Assembly: GCA_916610825.1 (NCBI GenBank)
Contig: OU744451.1
Coordinates: 23,200,349-23,264,348, forward strand
DNA from: Haliclystus octoradiatus
Lineage: Eukaryota > Cnidaria > Staurozoa > Stauromedusae > Haliclystidae
Reading direction: 5' to 3'
DNA length: 64,000 nucleotides
Shown: piece by piece, positions 48,164-57,511 of the stretch
Layout: the number at the start of each line of letters is the position of its first letter
Numbering within the stretch: position 1 is the first letter of the stretch
The notes under the pieces: model-generated
The model's input: only the letters and a program-made list of their open reading frames with translations
Database searches by the model: none
What the model was told of the DNA's origin: nothing
Made by a program: the position numbers and the translations under genes

Positions 48164-49171
48164 ATGGGAGCAAACGATTGTAATTCGACAGGAGATTGGT
48201 CAATTATTCCAACCACAAGTGCAGTATCATTAGGAATATTTTCTCTTTTAACAACACCAATGAACATTGCATTAATTATTGGAATATTTAAAAATTATTC
48301 AAGAAGTTCAAAATTTTATGTTATATTATGTAATATCAGTATATCTGATTTGATAACTGGTGTTTTTATTGATCCGTTTGGTGTTTATTTAATGGTAAAG
48401 GAATCGTATGGACATGGTTTAAACAGTCTTTCAGTTCATACATTTCTTAGTTGTTTATTTCTTTTTGGTGGCGCATCAGCATTATTTATGGCTTTATTAG
48501 TTTGTGATCGATTAGTTTCATTATTATTTCCATTCCATTATCAAAAATTAGAAAAAAGACATATTATTTGGTTATCTTCAATTGTATGGACTCTATCCTT
48601 AGTTTTAGCTTTGTCGCATGTTCTCGTTACATTTTCACAATATTTATTACTGTTTTCTGTCTGTAATATTGGATTGACGTTGATACTTATGGCTGTAACA
48701 ATACGTTACTTTTGGACAAGATTATTGCGTAGAACAGTATCACCTTCTTATAAACAAGAATGTACTCCACGAAAAATATCTTCTGCAACTAAAACTCATC
48801 AAAGTTCAACAGACACAGAATGTGAATTTACGTTTGTCAAATGTAACGGCAATAAAAGCGAACGCCGAATTGTCATCAATTTATTTTTTATTGCAAGTAT
48901 ATTTTTATTGAACTATGTACCAATTGTTGGAATAACAATTTATTTCTTAGTTTGCGCAAATTGTAACTGTTTTATTGTACATTGGTTACGCGATGGCTGT
49001 ATTGTTTTGATTGCATTAAGTTCATTATTGCGTCCGATAATTTTCTTAACGCGACTTAGCATTATACGGGATACTGTACGAACAGTTATATCAAAGAAAA
49101 GGCAACATCTTAGTCCTATGAACTTGAAGAAGATATCTACAGCCTCAAGAGTACAAATTTCGGAAAGCTGA
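48164..49171 (+). CDS. Rhodopsin-like (class A) orphan GPCR, single exon, 335 aa
   Basis: One uninterrupted frame encodes seven hydrophobic segments: about 20-43, 51-76, 92-117, 133-157, 158-182, 236-263 and 276-300. N-terminal NST (7-9) is a possible N-glycosylation site. TM2 has NISISDLITG, matching the class A N-x-S-x-x-D signature. TM3 ends in CDRLVSL (114-120), so the DRY motif is DRL. TM7 has RPIIF where NPxxY is expected. The second extracellular loop is almost absent and the usual loop cysteine is not obvious. The third inner loop (about 186-234) is Ser/Thr-rich. Such receptors act at the plasma membrane through G proteins; the ligand cannot be predicted. A stop codon at 49169 is followed by AATAAA at 49442-49447. 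Intronless structure fits a retrocopied or lineage-expanded receptor family. Confidence 0.88.
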   Translation: MGANDCNSTGDWSIIPTTSAVSLGIFSLLTTPMNIALIIGIFKNYSRSSKFYVILCNISISDLITGVFIDPFGVYLMVKESYGHGLNSLSVHTFLSCLFLFGGASALFMALLVCDRLVSLLFPFHYQKLEKRHIIWLSSIVWTLSLVLALSHVLVTFSQYLLLFSVCNIGLTLILMAVTIRYFWTRLLRRTVSPSYKQECTPRKISSATKTHQSSTDTECEFTFVKCNGNKSERRIVINLFFIASIFLLNYVPIVGITIYFLVCANCNCFIVHWLRDGCIVLIALSSLLRPIIFLTRLSIIRDTVRTVISKKRQHLSPMNLKKISTASRVQISES

Positions 49172-49812
49172 AGTAACTGTGGCGTTAAATTTTCAGATGT
49201 GTGATAAATTCTATATATACGGAAAATTTTCTTGCGAGATATGAATTATAGGGGAGTTATTTTCTATGCGTTGATGAAACATTATTTTTCAAAATTATTG
49301 ACGCTGGTCAAACTTTCTATTTACAATAGCGTGAAATATACATTTGTTGACGTTATTAAGACGTGACTATAGTTTCCCATTCGTGTTATCTTTGTAATAA
49401 TAATTCTATTGAATTTTCAATTGTCGTAATTGGCTAATTAAAATAAATCTATGCTACATTATATCGTGTAAATATAGATGAAAATATTATTTCTTAAGAT
49501 ATCAACGTAATGCATTATGTAATATATGTGTTATAAACTGTATTGTATTTTCAAAATAATAATTTACAATTTGAAATTACTTTAATTTAATCACAATTAT
49601 GTATGTATACAGTTCGATTTAATATTGTATATATTATCTGTAAATCTGTAAACATTAATACATTCAATGTTTGAAATTGTTTGCTCCGGCAGGTTGATTT
49701 CTATATTTTCATCACGCGATGCAGTTTTTGAAAATAATGGGAAGAAAATGATGCGTGTATCCATTGTATATGTGCATGAAAATATAGCGAAATATATATC
49801 AAATGAATGATA
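49172..49812. other. Intergenic region downstream of GPCR
   Basis: AT-rich with a candidate AATAAA at 49442. No gene. Confidence 0.4.
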
Positions 49813-49993
49813 TTAAGCAAGAGATGCACAGTTTCCTATGAGCTATTGATATTTGACACATGAGAGGCACGTAAGGAGAAAACGAGAAGGCATCAGAGGG
49901 GTGGCGTAATTTTTGTTTTCGAGTTTTCTCCTGAAGTGACTCGAGTGCATCAAATATCAATAGCTCATAGGAAACCGTGTGCCAATTGCTTTG
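49813..49993. repeat. Foldback MITE, about 180 bp
   Basis: GTTTCCTATGAGCTATTGAT on the left and ATCAATAGCTCATAGGAAAC on the right are exact inverse copies, and the arms continue outward to AAGCAA/TTGCTT. Solo halves of the same family occur in kinesin introns near 23860-23895 and 30362-30465. Confidence 0.85.
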
Positions 49994-51021
49994 TATTATA
50001 TTAACTAGCGCAACTTTTACAAGCATCTACATGACTTTCTTGCTTATAAAATTTTCTTGGAAACTCCTGAACAAATTGGAAATTCTCATTCATGATATCA
50101 AGCTCGAATTGTAAGAGCGATTGTGTTTTCAAACCTAGTTTTGCTATGGTGATTTAGCGTCAAACTCTAAACCAATCAGATTAATCGAATACAAAGCAAA
50201 ATATTATCTGTAAAATGAATTTTAATTATTTTTCATGTAAATTGATTATGTTGCCACTCACATAAAATAGATTTTTATTGATACAAAATTACATGTTGAC
50301 TGGCTCACATATCGGTCTGTAATTTTCACAATAATTTCGATCGTGTATGAATATTGTCAACTGAAAATCAAAGCGAACCTTTGCCAAAATTTGAAATCTA
50401 CAGAAATTAAAAGCTCAAGAATTTAAAATTAAAATTAAAATTTTAGAAAATCTTGGTGTAAATCGAACTAGGATACCAGAAAAATGTGCTTCCTGTATAC
50501 AGATGCTTGGAACTCAGTAAATTCATGCACGAGATCTATTACTTCTTTGCAGTTCTTCAAAGTAACAATTAAATGACAATTACACCTTGAAAGAGTCTTC
50601 AGACTAACACGTTTCACAATAAATACTAACGCATGATTTATTCTGACAACGTTTCGACTTTACAAAAAGCCGTTATCAAGTCTAAGAAACATAATTGAAT
50701 TTAACTATTTATACTAATTAATACGGTTAATAAAAATTTAAATTTCTTCCTTATAAGAAACGGGTTACGTTATATCCCTTAGGACCATAATGATGTTTTT
50801 TATGGAGTCCGATTGTGTATTCATTGGAGGCTTTATTTCACTAATGAAGAGCGTTTCGAAAACTATACAATCGAACTTTGTTTCACAATGTTGTAAGAGT
50901 GATGCAGATGAATCGTTTACAATGTTAAATAAATTTCGATATTTATATATGATGTTTGGAACAAAGGATAATGATGGGCTTGAGAAAATGACTTGCTCAA
51001 GTAAAATATGTGACTACCAAG
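49994..51021. other. Intergenic, possible retroelement tail
   Basis: Near 50645-50690 (minus) is CTTGATAACGGC...GTCGAAACGTTGTC, similar to phrases in Penelope-like element ends. An open frame at 50790-51113 shows no recognisable domain and runs into the next repeat. Confidence 0.35.
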
Positions 51022-51350
51022 AACCCGGTGGGGGGGGGGGTAACTTCCATTGCACTTTGACGGGGTCGTTCAAATGGAACTTTGGCAGAATGACCATAAA
51101 AATTTTCACATGATGAAAAAGATACCCCAAATATATTTTTATGAGCGGCAGGGTCAACCAAAAAAGAAAAAATTTCATATGCAAACTTTCTGTTGCATCA
51201 TGAAAAACTTGCAAAGGCGTCAAAAGGATGCCTCAAAAAAAAATTATGACTAACCATACCCCTCAAAAATTTTTTATGAATGTTGAGAAAGGTACCCTTT
51301 AATATTTGAACGTCCTTGTTTACCTAAAGTATGGAAGTTACCCCGCGGGA
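51022..51350. repeat. MITE family 'GGGGTAACTTCCATTG', copy 1
   Basis: Starts GGGGTAACTTCCATTGCACT and ends AGTATGGAAGTTACCCC, i.e. inverted termini around CCGGGGGTAACTTCCAT. Shares its whole interior (TACCCCAAATATATTTTTATGA, GGTACCCTTTAATATTTGAA, GCGTCAAAAGGAT) with 61596-61914. Confidence 0.9.
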
Positions 51351-51624
51351 CCACGAGTCTCGTGTTTTTGCGCAGTGTCATGTAAGAGTTGACACTATAG
51401 ACATATATGACATGCGTACTTGCTCTAGAATATCAAAAGTACAATCAAGGTTTCCCCTCCTCCCATCATATAATTGAAAAGCAATTTAGACTGCAGAGTT
51501 CATACTATAAAAATGGTTATCAATCTAAGCTGTAATCTTGATTAATCTGCACCTTTAGCCTGGGTTTGTTCTGGGATTGTTTTTAATGGATTTTACGTTG
51601 AAAAGTTAGAATAGTAATTAAGAC

Positions 51625-51740
51625 AGTGTCGCCCCACTAAAAGCACCCATTTCTAGAGGAGTGGCTCTTTTCGCTAAGAGCAATTATAGATTGATAGTTC
51701 ATGGATAGTTTAACTGATCTCAGCTGCGACATTGCAGATA
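51625..51740 (-). mobile_element. SINE family 2 fragment truncated at a microsatellite
   Basis: AGACAGTGTCGCCCCACTAA, TTTCTAGAGGAGTGGCTCTT and CTGATCTCAGCTGCGACATT match the 3' half of the family in reverse orientation. The match breaks at the TATAC-(AC)n junction. Confidence 0.75.
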
Positions 51741-51745
51741 TACTG

Positions 51746-51748
<3 letters not shown>

Positions 51749-51810
<62 letters not shown>
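51749..51810. repeat. (AC)n microsatellite, left of LINE
   Basis: 62 bases of uninterrupted AC dinucleotide, immediately followed by the retrotransposon 5' end (TTTTCCAGTAAGTTACAG). Confidence 0.98.
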
Positions 51811-51812
<2 letters not shown>

Positions 51813-51876
51813 TTCCAGTAAGTTACAGACTGTTGGTAAGTTATAATTCTACCTCTAAGGAATTAAAAAGTAGAAT

Positions 51877-53175
51877 ATGTCAAACGCTACTTCAATTGAA
51901 GCTGGATTTGATGTCGAAGGTGATGGCAATGTTACTGGGAATCTGAGAACAAAATTCAGAAAAGATGGTAAGAACATTGAAAATTTGTACTTTCATACTT
52001 CATCCACTGAAACATGGAGATCAAGTTTACTGCCATATTATAAAAATAAGAATTTCACGACGAAACAGCAAAAGAAAAACTCAAACACAGATATGGTACA
52101 AATATACGAAGATAAACAGATGAAAAGCAAATACCTTTGTCTTGAGCTTCATAACTCTACAGGTAATGTTATCATAACTTGGACCAAAGGCATGGAGAAC
52201 TTTAGATTAACACATTTCCAAGAAATTATGAAGCTAGTACAGGAAAATTTCGATTTAAACCGAATAGAAACTGGTAGCTTGACTTCAAACGATAATTGTG
52301 TAGAATTACCAGGCGCCATTTTGGATTTGGAAACATGCTCGAATTGCGAAAGAGAGGCCGATGATTCTAGTTGCCATGGCATCCGTTGCTATGACTGCAA
52401 AAAGTTAATACATTTAGAATGTTTTGAAGATAGAAATGGAGTGTCAATAACATTGGAAGAACTTTCTGTACTAATGAGATTTTCAAACATAAAAATGTCA
52501 TGCAAAATATGCAATAATAAATGTGAAAATGTGGAACAGTCAGACATTCTACAACGTGTAAAAACTACAGAAACAGCTATGGCATTAATTTCTAAGAAAC
52601 TTGATAGATTAATGAGTTTCACAATGGAAACAAACACAGAAATCCCAACTATCAGCAATTCGAATAGACATGATATCAACAAAAGCTATGCAGATGTTCT
52701 CAGAATACAGACACAGCAAAAGTTGCACGAAAAAGCTGTGAAAAATATTTCTGAGCAAGAAAAACGCAAGCTAAACGTGATTTTTCGTGGACTTTCACCT
52801 TGCAGTGACTTTAATACCGACAAAGAGCTCATTGATGACATCAATCTGAATGCTTTGGGAATTCACGTAGAAATTGAGTCTTGCCAACGCCTGGGAAAAG
52901 AATCAAGTAGTCGACCACAACCGTTATTAGTAAAATTAAAATCTTTTAAAGACAAAATCACCTTATTAAAGAATTCAAAATATTTGAAAGACACTTCTCT
53001 CTACAATGTGTTTGTCTCACCTGACTACACTGTTGATGAACAAAAGATGATGTCAAAATTGCGTACAGAATGTAAAACAAGGAACGGGAGTCTGAATGAG
53101 CCAGGTGACAGATGGGTCATTCGAAACTTCACCATTGTCCAACTGAAATCCCTCACATATAATGCTTCTCCATGA
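51877..53175 (+). CDS. LINE ORF1 protein with PHD finger and L1-ORF1p-like RRM region (432 aa)
   Basis: RNA-binding/chaperone partner of the retrotransposon particle. Seen: a C4HC3-type zinc-binding pattern (C154, C157, C166, C171, C174, H179, C182, C209, C212), i.e. a PHD-like finger, as known for ORF1 of several CR1/L2-type LINEs. A helical, Lys/Glu-rich stretch follows at about 215-300. Then an RRM-like block around 298-415 has KRKLNVIFRGL, CQRLGKE, RPQPLLVKLKS, and YNVFVSPDYTVDEQ, the pattern of L1-type ORF1p. An in-frame TAG lies just upstream of the chosen ATG. It ends at TGA 53173-53175, after which the same frame stays open into ORF2. Confidence 0.88.
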   Translation: MSNATSIEAGFDVEGDGNVTGNLRTKFRKDGKNIENLYFHTSSTETWRSSLLPYYKNKNFTTKQQKKNSNTDMVQIYEDKQMKSKYLCLELHNSTGNVIITWTKGMENFRLTHFQEIMKLVQENFDLNRIETGSLTSNDNCVELPGAILDLETCSNCEREADDSSCHGIRCYDCKKLIHLECFEDRNGVSITLEELSVLMRFSNIKMSCKICNNKCENVEQSDILQRVKTTETAMALISKKLDRLMSFTMETNTEIPTISNSNRHDINKSYADVLRIQTQQKLHEKAVKNISEQEKRKLNVIFRGLSPCSDFNTDKELIDDINLNALGIHVEIESCQRLGKESSSRPQPLLVKLKSFKDKITLLKNSKYLKDTSLYNVFVSPDYTVDEQKMMSKLRTECKTRNGSLNEPGDRWVIRNFTIVQLKSLTYNASP

Positions 53176-56016
53176 CTTGGTATTCGGCCTTCTGTTTCAT
53201 CAATCATACATTCAAAAAATCTAAAAATATTATCAATCAATGTGCAATGCCTAACGTGTCCCCGACTGACTGAATTACATACTTTTATGATTGAAAACAG
53301 AATCGATATTGCTATTTTGCAAGAAACATGGCTCCAGCCAGAATCTGTAGATATTGCCATACCTGGTTATGAAATGTTACGAAACGATAGAGATGGTAGA
53401 CAAGGGGGGACAGCAGTTTACTACAAAACTAATCTTAAATTGGCCATTGATTCATCCATAACAAAACAATCATATGGAATAAATTATGAACAACTAGCAA
53501 TTAAAATACAAACATCCAACATGAAGACATTTTATATCATAAATTGTTACAATCCGAAGCAAGAAAATTATTTACAAGCTATTGATCAATTACAAACTAC
53601 ATTGCAAATTTTATCTGAGAAAGCTTGTGACTTTATTATTGCCGGTGATTTAAATATTGACTACCTAAAAAATTCGCCATCAAAAATTTCTCTTCTTGAT
53701 TTCATGTCACAATTCGACCTACATTCTCACAATACTGATCCAACACGCATTACTGAAACCACTGAAACATGTATTGACTATCTGATATCTTCTGCATCAA
53801 TCAGTCAGAATATTGGCGTATGCTCTGTGACACCTGTGTGCAACTCAGATCATCTTGGATTGACGACGACAATAAATTGCAACATTGAAACACCTGCAAA
53901 AACACTCAAAACCATTAGATCATATAAAAATTTCAACAAGGACGCATTCTGTGAAGATCTTCTGAATTGTGACATGTCCAGATTTAATGCAGCTATAGTT
54001 GATGAAGATATAGATACAGCAGCAGAATTTCTACAACGAACATTACATCAAACATTAAATAAACATGCACCCATCAAAACAATTGTATTACATGCTAATT
54101 ATGCACCCTGGGTAAATATCGAACTACGAAATGAACTAAAACAAAGAAACAAATTAAGATACATTGCCATGAAATCAAAACAGTCTCATGACTGGAAATT
54201 ATATAAAAACCAAAGAAACCAGGTGAATTACAAGCTAAGAATAGCAAAAATTGACTATAATAAAGCTAAATTTTCAGAATGTGATGAAAATGTGACAGAT
54301 ATCTGGAATCAAGTGAAAAGGCTAACAACAAAGCAGAAATATAAATGCACAGCGTCAAATAAATCAGATCTAGATAAAATAAACAGATTTTTCAGTGAGG
54401 TTGGATCAACCATAAAGACAACAACACACACTACTCCAAATTATGAAAATATTGAACAATGTAACAAAGTATTTAATTTCAACTCTGCATCTGTTATTGA
54501 CATTGTAAAAGCTGTTGCTATGTTACCAAACTGGAAGGCACCCGGAAACGATGAACTAAATGGTTATGTGATAAAAGCTGCACTCCCTGCAATTGCTACA
54601 CCGCTTACAAGTCTTGTTAACTTATCCATCAAACTATCTGTTTTCCCTGAGAGTTTTAAATTTACTATTGTGTCTCCTATACCAAAATCATCTTCCGCAA
54701 CTACACCAGACCAGCATCGTCCTTTAGCATTATTATCACTGTTATCAAAGGTCGTTGAAAGAATAATATACCTACAATTGTACCCACATATTTCACCTCT
54801 CCTCACAAAATACCAACATGGATTTCAACTTGGTCGTTCTACAATCACAGCGTTACTTAATATAACAGAAAATATTTTAAATACTATGGAACATCGCGAA
54901 CTGTCCCTTCTAATTTTGCTCGATCTTTCTAAAGCTTTCGATAGCCTCCAGCATGATATATTACTGCATAAACTGAAACTCTTTGGACTATCTGATCATG
55001 CACTAACCTGGATGAACTCGTATTTAGCAAACAGAAGACAAGTTGTAAAGGTAAATAATATTTATTCTGAAGAAATTGTATTGACATGTGGTGTACCTCA
55101 GGGATCAATTCTTGGCCCTTTGCTCTTTTTAGTTTACGTTAATGATCTACCTACTGCTATCTCTCATGGGACTGTAGGCCAATTCGCAGATGACAGCCAA
55201 ATTTTATATAACTATAACCCAAAAAATCCACATTCATTGTCAACCGTACAACACAATATCATGGAAGATCTAGAATCAATAACATCATGGTTTAAATCCA
55301 ACTCACTTCTAGTAAATGCAAAGAAGACCCAAATAATGGCAATTGGAGAGAGAAGACTGAAAGCAACACCATTGCCGAATCTATTCATCGATAATCAAAT
55401 TCTTACCTATGTCAGCCAAGCTAGAAATCTTGGAGTGGTATTCGATGATGAAATGACTTACAAGAGCCATATTAATCAACTAATAAAAACTGCAACATAC
55501 AGATTAAAAGCAATCTCAAAGCAACGTAAGTTCATTCCAGCAGAACTATTCAAAAAAGTCATTGAGGCAAAAATAATCATGCCCTGCTTATACGCTTTAG
55601 AAGTCTGGTCTTCTTGCACAAAAACACAAATACGGCGTGTGCAAATCAGTATCCAGAACTGGGCGGCGAAATTAATTGCTGGCAAAAGGAAATTTGAGGA
55701 GATGGGAGATCTACTAGATGAAATTGACTGGCTTCCAATCAAAGACCTTGCTGAATTACGCACTGTGTGCACAGCTCGCCAGTCAGCACTTGGATTGTAT
55801 GGATCCACCATGCAATATCTATTTAAGAAATCCCATTCAAGGTACGATACACGTAAAAAACTGTACATACTTCCACGTGTTTATACCGACCGTGGCAAGA
55901 GATCGTTCTCCTTTCGTGGTGCAGAGCTACTTAATAAATATAATCAATTTGAACACTATAATAAAATGAAATATAAAAATGAAATTAAAAACAGTCTTAA
56001 AACAACAGAAATATAA
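53176..56016 (+). CDS. LINE ORF2: apurinic-type endonuclease plus reverse transcriptase
   Basis: The open frame runs from the codon after ORF1's TGA; the conserved EN start LKILSINVQCL lies at about 53218-53253, so the real start is upstream of 53242. EN motifs: ILQETWL, AGDLNIDY and SDHLGL. RT motifs: NWKAPGNDELNG, PIPKS, HRPLALLSLLSK, LLDLSKAFDSL (catalytic Asp, about 54922), GVPQGSILGPLLFLVYVNDL, QFADDSQI (catalytic FADD, about 55186), then a thumb and a C-terminal RNase-H-less tail ending KTTEI. Function: nicks the target DNA and primes reverse transcription of its own RNA. No stop or frameshift is seen. No in-frame ATG exists between the ORF1 stop and the EN domain. Confidence 0.93.
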   Translation, partial: LGIRPSVSSIIHSKNLKILSINVQCLTCPRLTELHTFMIENRIDIAILQETWLQPESVDIAIPGYEMLRNDRDGRQGGTAVYYKTNLKLAIDSSITKQSYGINYEQLAIKIQTSNMKTFYIINCYNPKQENYLQAIDQLQTTLQILSEKACDFIIAGDLNIDYLKNSPSKISLLDFMSQFDLHSHNTDPTRITETTETCIDYLISSASISQNIGVCSVTPVCNSDHLGLTTTINCNIETPAKTLKTIRSYKNFNKDAFCEDLLNCDMSRFNAAIVDEDIDTAAEFLQRTLHQTLNKHAPIKTIVLHANYAPWVNIELRNELKQRNKLRYIAMKSKQSHDWKLYKNQRNQVNYKLRIAKIDYNKAKFSECDENVTDIWNQVKRLTTKQKYKCTASNKSDLDKINRFFSEVGSTIKTTTHTTPNYENIEQCNKVFNFNSASVIDIVKAVAMLPNWKAPGNDELNGYVIKAALPAIATPLTSLVNLSIKLSVFPESFKFTIVSPIPKSSSATTPDQHRPLALLSLLSKVVERIIYLQLYPHISPLLTKYQHGFQLGRSTITALLNITENILNTMEHRELSLLILLDLSKAFDSLQHDILLHKLKLFGLSDHALTWMNSYLANRRQVVKVNNIYSEEIVLTCGVPQGSILGPLLFLVYVNDLPTAISHGTVGQFADDSQILYNYNPKNPHSLSTVQHNIMEDLESITSWFKSNSLLVNAKKTQIMAIGERRLKATPLPNLFIDNQILTYVSQARNLGVVFDDEMTYKSHINQLIKTATYRLKAISKQRKFIPAELFKKVIEAKIIMPCLYALEVWSSCTKTQIRRVQISIQNWAAKLIAGKRKFEEMGDLLDEIDWLPIKDLAELRTVCTARQSALGLYGSTMQYLFKKSHSRYDTRKKLYILPRVYTDRGKRSFSFRGAELLNKYNQFEHYNKMKYKNEIKNSLKTTEI

Positions 56017-56173
56017 CTATTATGTAGCGTAATCAATTTGTCAGACATCAAGAATCAACTGCATTTAACTGAGTCTTACTTTTACTTGTAATTAATTATA
56101 AAAGCCTAGAAAACATTGTATTAAGTTGTTTATATGTCTTAAATATACTAATATCTATCTATCTATCTATCTA

Positions 56174-56174
<1 letters not shown>

Positions 56175-56228
<54 letters not shown>
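56175..56228. repeat. (CA)n microsatellite, right of LINE
   Basis: 54 bases of CA dinucleotide directly after the (ATCT)n tail; the counterpart of 51749-51810. Confidence 0.98.
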
Positions 56229-56232
<4 letters not shown>

Positions 56233-57511
56233 GCGGAACAATATTTGATTGACAGTTCCAAAATTGACTTTAATAATGATGTTTTTCAAAATTAAACATT
56301 TGAAATTTTTGTGATGAAGCAGTGATTGCTCCATTGAGGCACCGCGCGTGAATGAAGGCCGTGATGGAATGAGGCTACTCTAACCTTTGAGCTACGCTGT
56401 CATCTGATCTACTTTCCCAACAACTGCAAGTCACTCTTGTTACGTCAGCTGTGAACTCAACCAGTTACACATCACGCCGTTAGTTTTGCAGTGCCACATG
56501 GGTTGATTTGCCAAGACGTGTCTTGTGACATCTTTCACTTTCCAACAGAGATATAGGAATAGAATGTACTGCATGACTTTTATCGATGTACATGACAATA
56601 GAGGATTCAACAATGAATACACAGGCCAGAAGAAATCATCAAAGCGAGAAAGAAAATCAGTATAGACAGAGCATGCGTACGTATAAAGGGAATCCGACAG
56701 AGAAAATAAAATATAGATACGACAATCAGTTCTTCAAGTTATGATTATTATGAATTTATTGATATTTATTAAATAATATTATAAATTTTATACGAAGAAG
56801 ATTTTATCGTCGCTTGAAAATCAACTTCATTAAATTTATGTGCTGTGATTCAACGCATAAAAAATGTTAATGTTTATAAGCTATTTTAAATTACGTACAA
56901 TAATGAACACAACGTGATCAAACATTGATAGAAATTAAATTTTTGTTAAGACATGATCTTTGAAATGCCGAAACGTTATTAAAAATAACATTTATATTCG
57001 TTTATTTTCATCATAACATTGATAAAATTTGATATGAGCTATTAATTGTATATGCTTCATAAAGGTTATATTTCAAATTATTTATTACTTAGATGTGTTC
57101 AATGTGTACGTCTAATTTATGTGTAATAATGTTAATTAATATCTGTTCTTCTACGAACAATATCCATTGGAATCTCGTTTTGATGTCATTCAATTGAGAA
57201 TGTTTTTGTCACTTAAATGAGTATTTCAATATGTATAATATATTCTATTTGGCACTAATGGATAATACAATGCTGTACTTACAAAGATGAAAAAGTTATA
57301 CATCTTGATTGCCAATTTAGACTTATTTGTTGGTTGGGAGACTGATGTCATGTCAAAAACTATGAAAATGTGTACGTACAATATAAGGATAATTTGCGAA
57401 CCCCTTTTAAAAAGTTTCTTTTATTTGTGTGACCCCCATATTTCTCAACTGAGTATCTATACTTCTAAAGAGTGTCCCTCTAGAAAGAAATATCTAAATA
57501 CTGATATGTTT
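56229..57511. other. Intergenic between LINE and the minus-strand membrane gene
   Basis: AT-rich. A tRNA-like box A word, read on the minus strand GTAGCTCAAAGGTTAGAGTA, lies near 56370-56395 without a clear box B. CCGAAACGTTATTA near 56970 resembles the motif at 47185. Nothing else recognised. The 3' UTR of the next gene must start at 57511 on the minus strand. Confidence 0.4.

Larger units (their letters stand above)
51811..56174 (+). mobile_element. Apparently full-length non-LTR retrotransposon (Jockey/CR1 superfamily) inside an (AC)n tract
   Basis: About 4.4 kb with a short 5' UTR of about 66 bases, ORF1 (51877-53175), ORF2 (to 56016), a 137-base 3' UTR and an (ATCT)n tail (56153-56174) instead of poly(A). 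Both ends abut (AC)n: 51749-51810 on the left, 56175-56228 on the right. Both ORFs are intact, so the copy is young or active. RT sequence features suggest the CR1/L2/Crack side of the Jockey superfamily; exact clade not determined. Confidence 0.9.

Noticed and set aside
50790-51113. 107-aa plus-strand frame as a small gene
   Set aside because: No recognisable domain, and its C-terminal third is MITE sequence including a poly-Gly run from the G-tract.
51701-51946. 81-aa open frame with a long His-Thr run
   Set aside because: Made of the (AC)n microsatellite and the LINE 5' UTR; it overlaps the true ORF1 start in another frame.
55476-55868. 130-aa minus-strand frame
   Set aside because: Antisense shadow of LINE ORF2.
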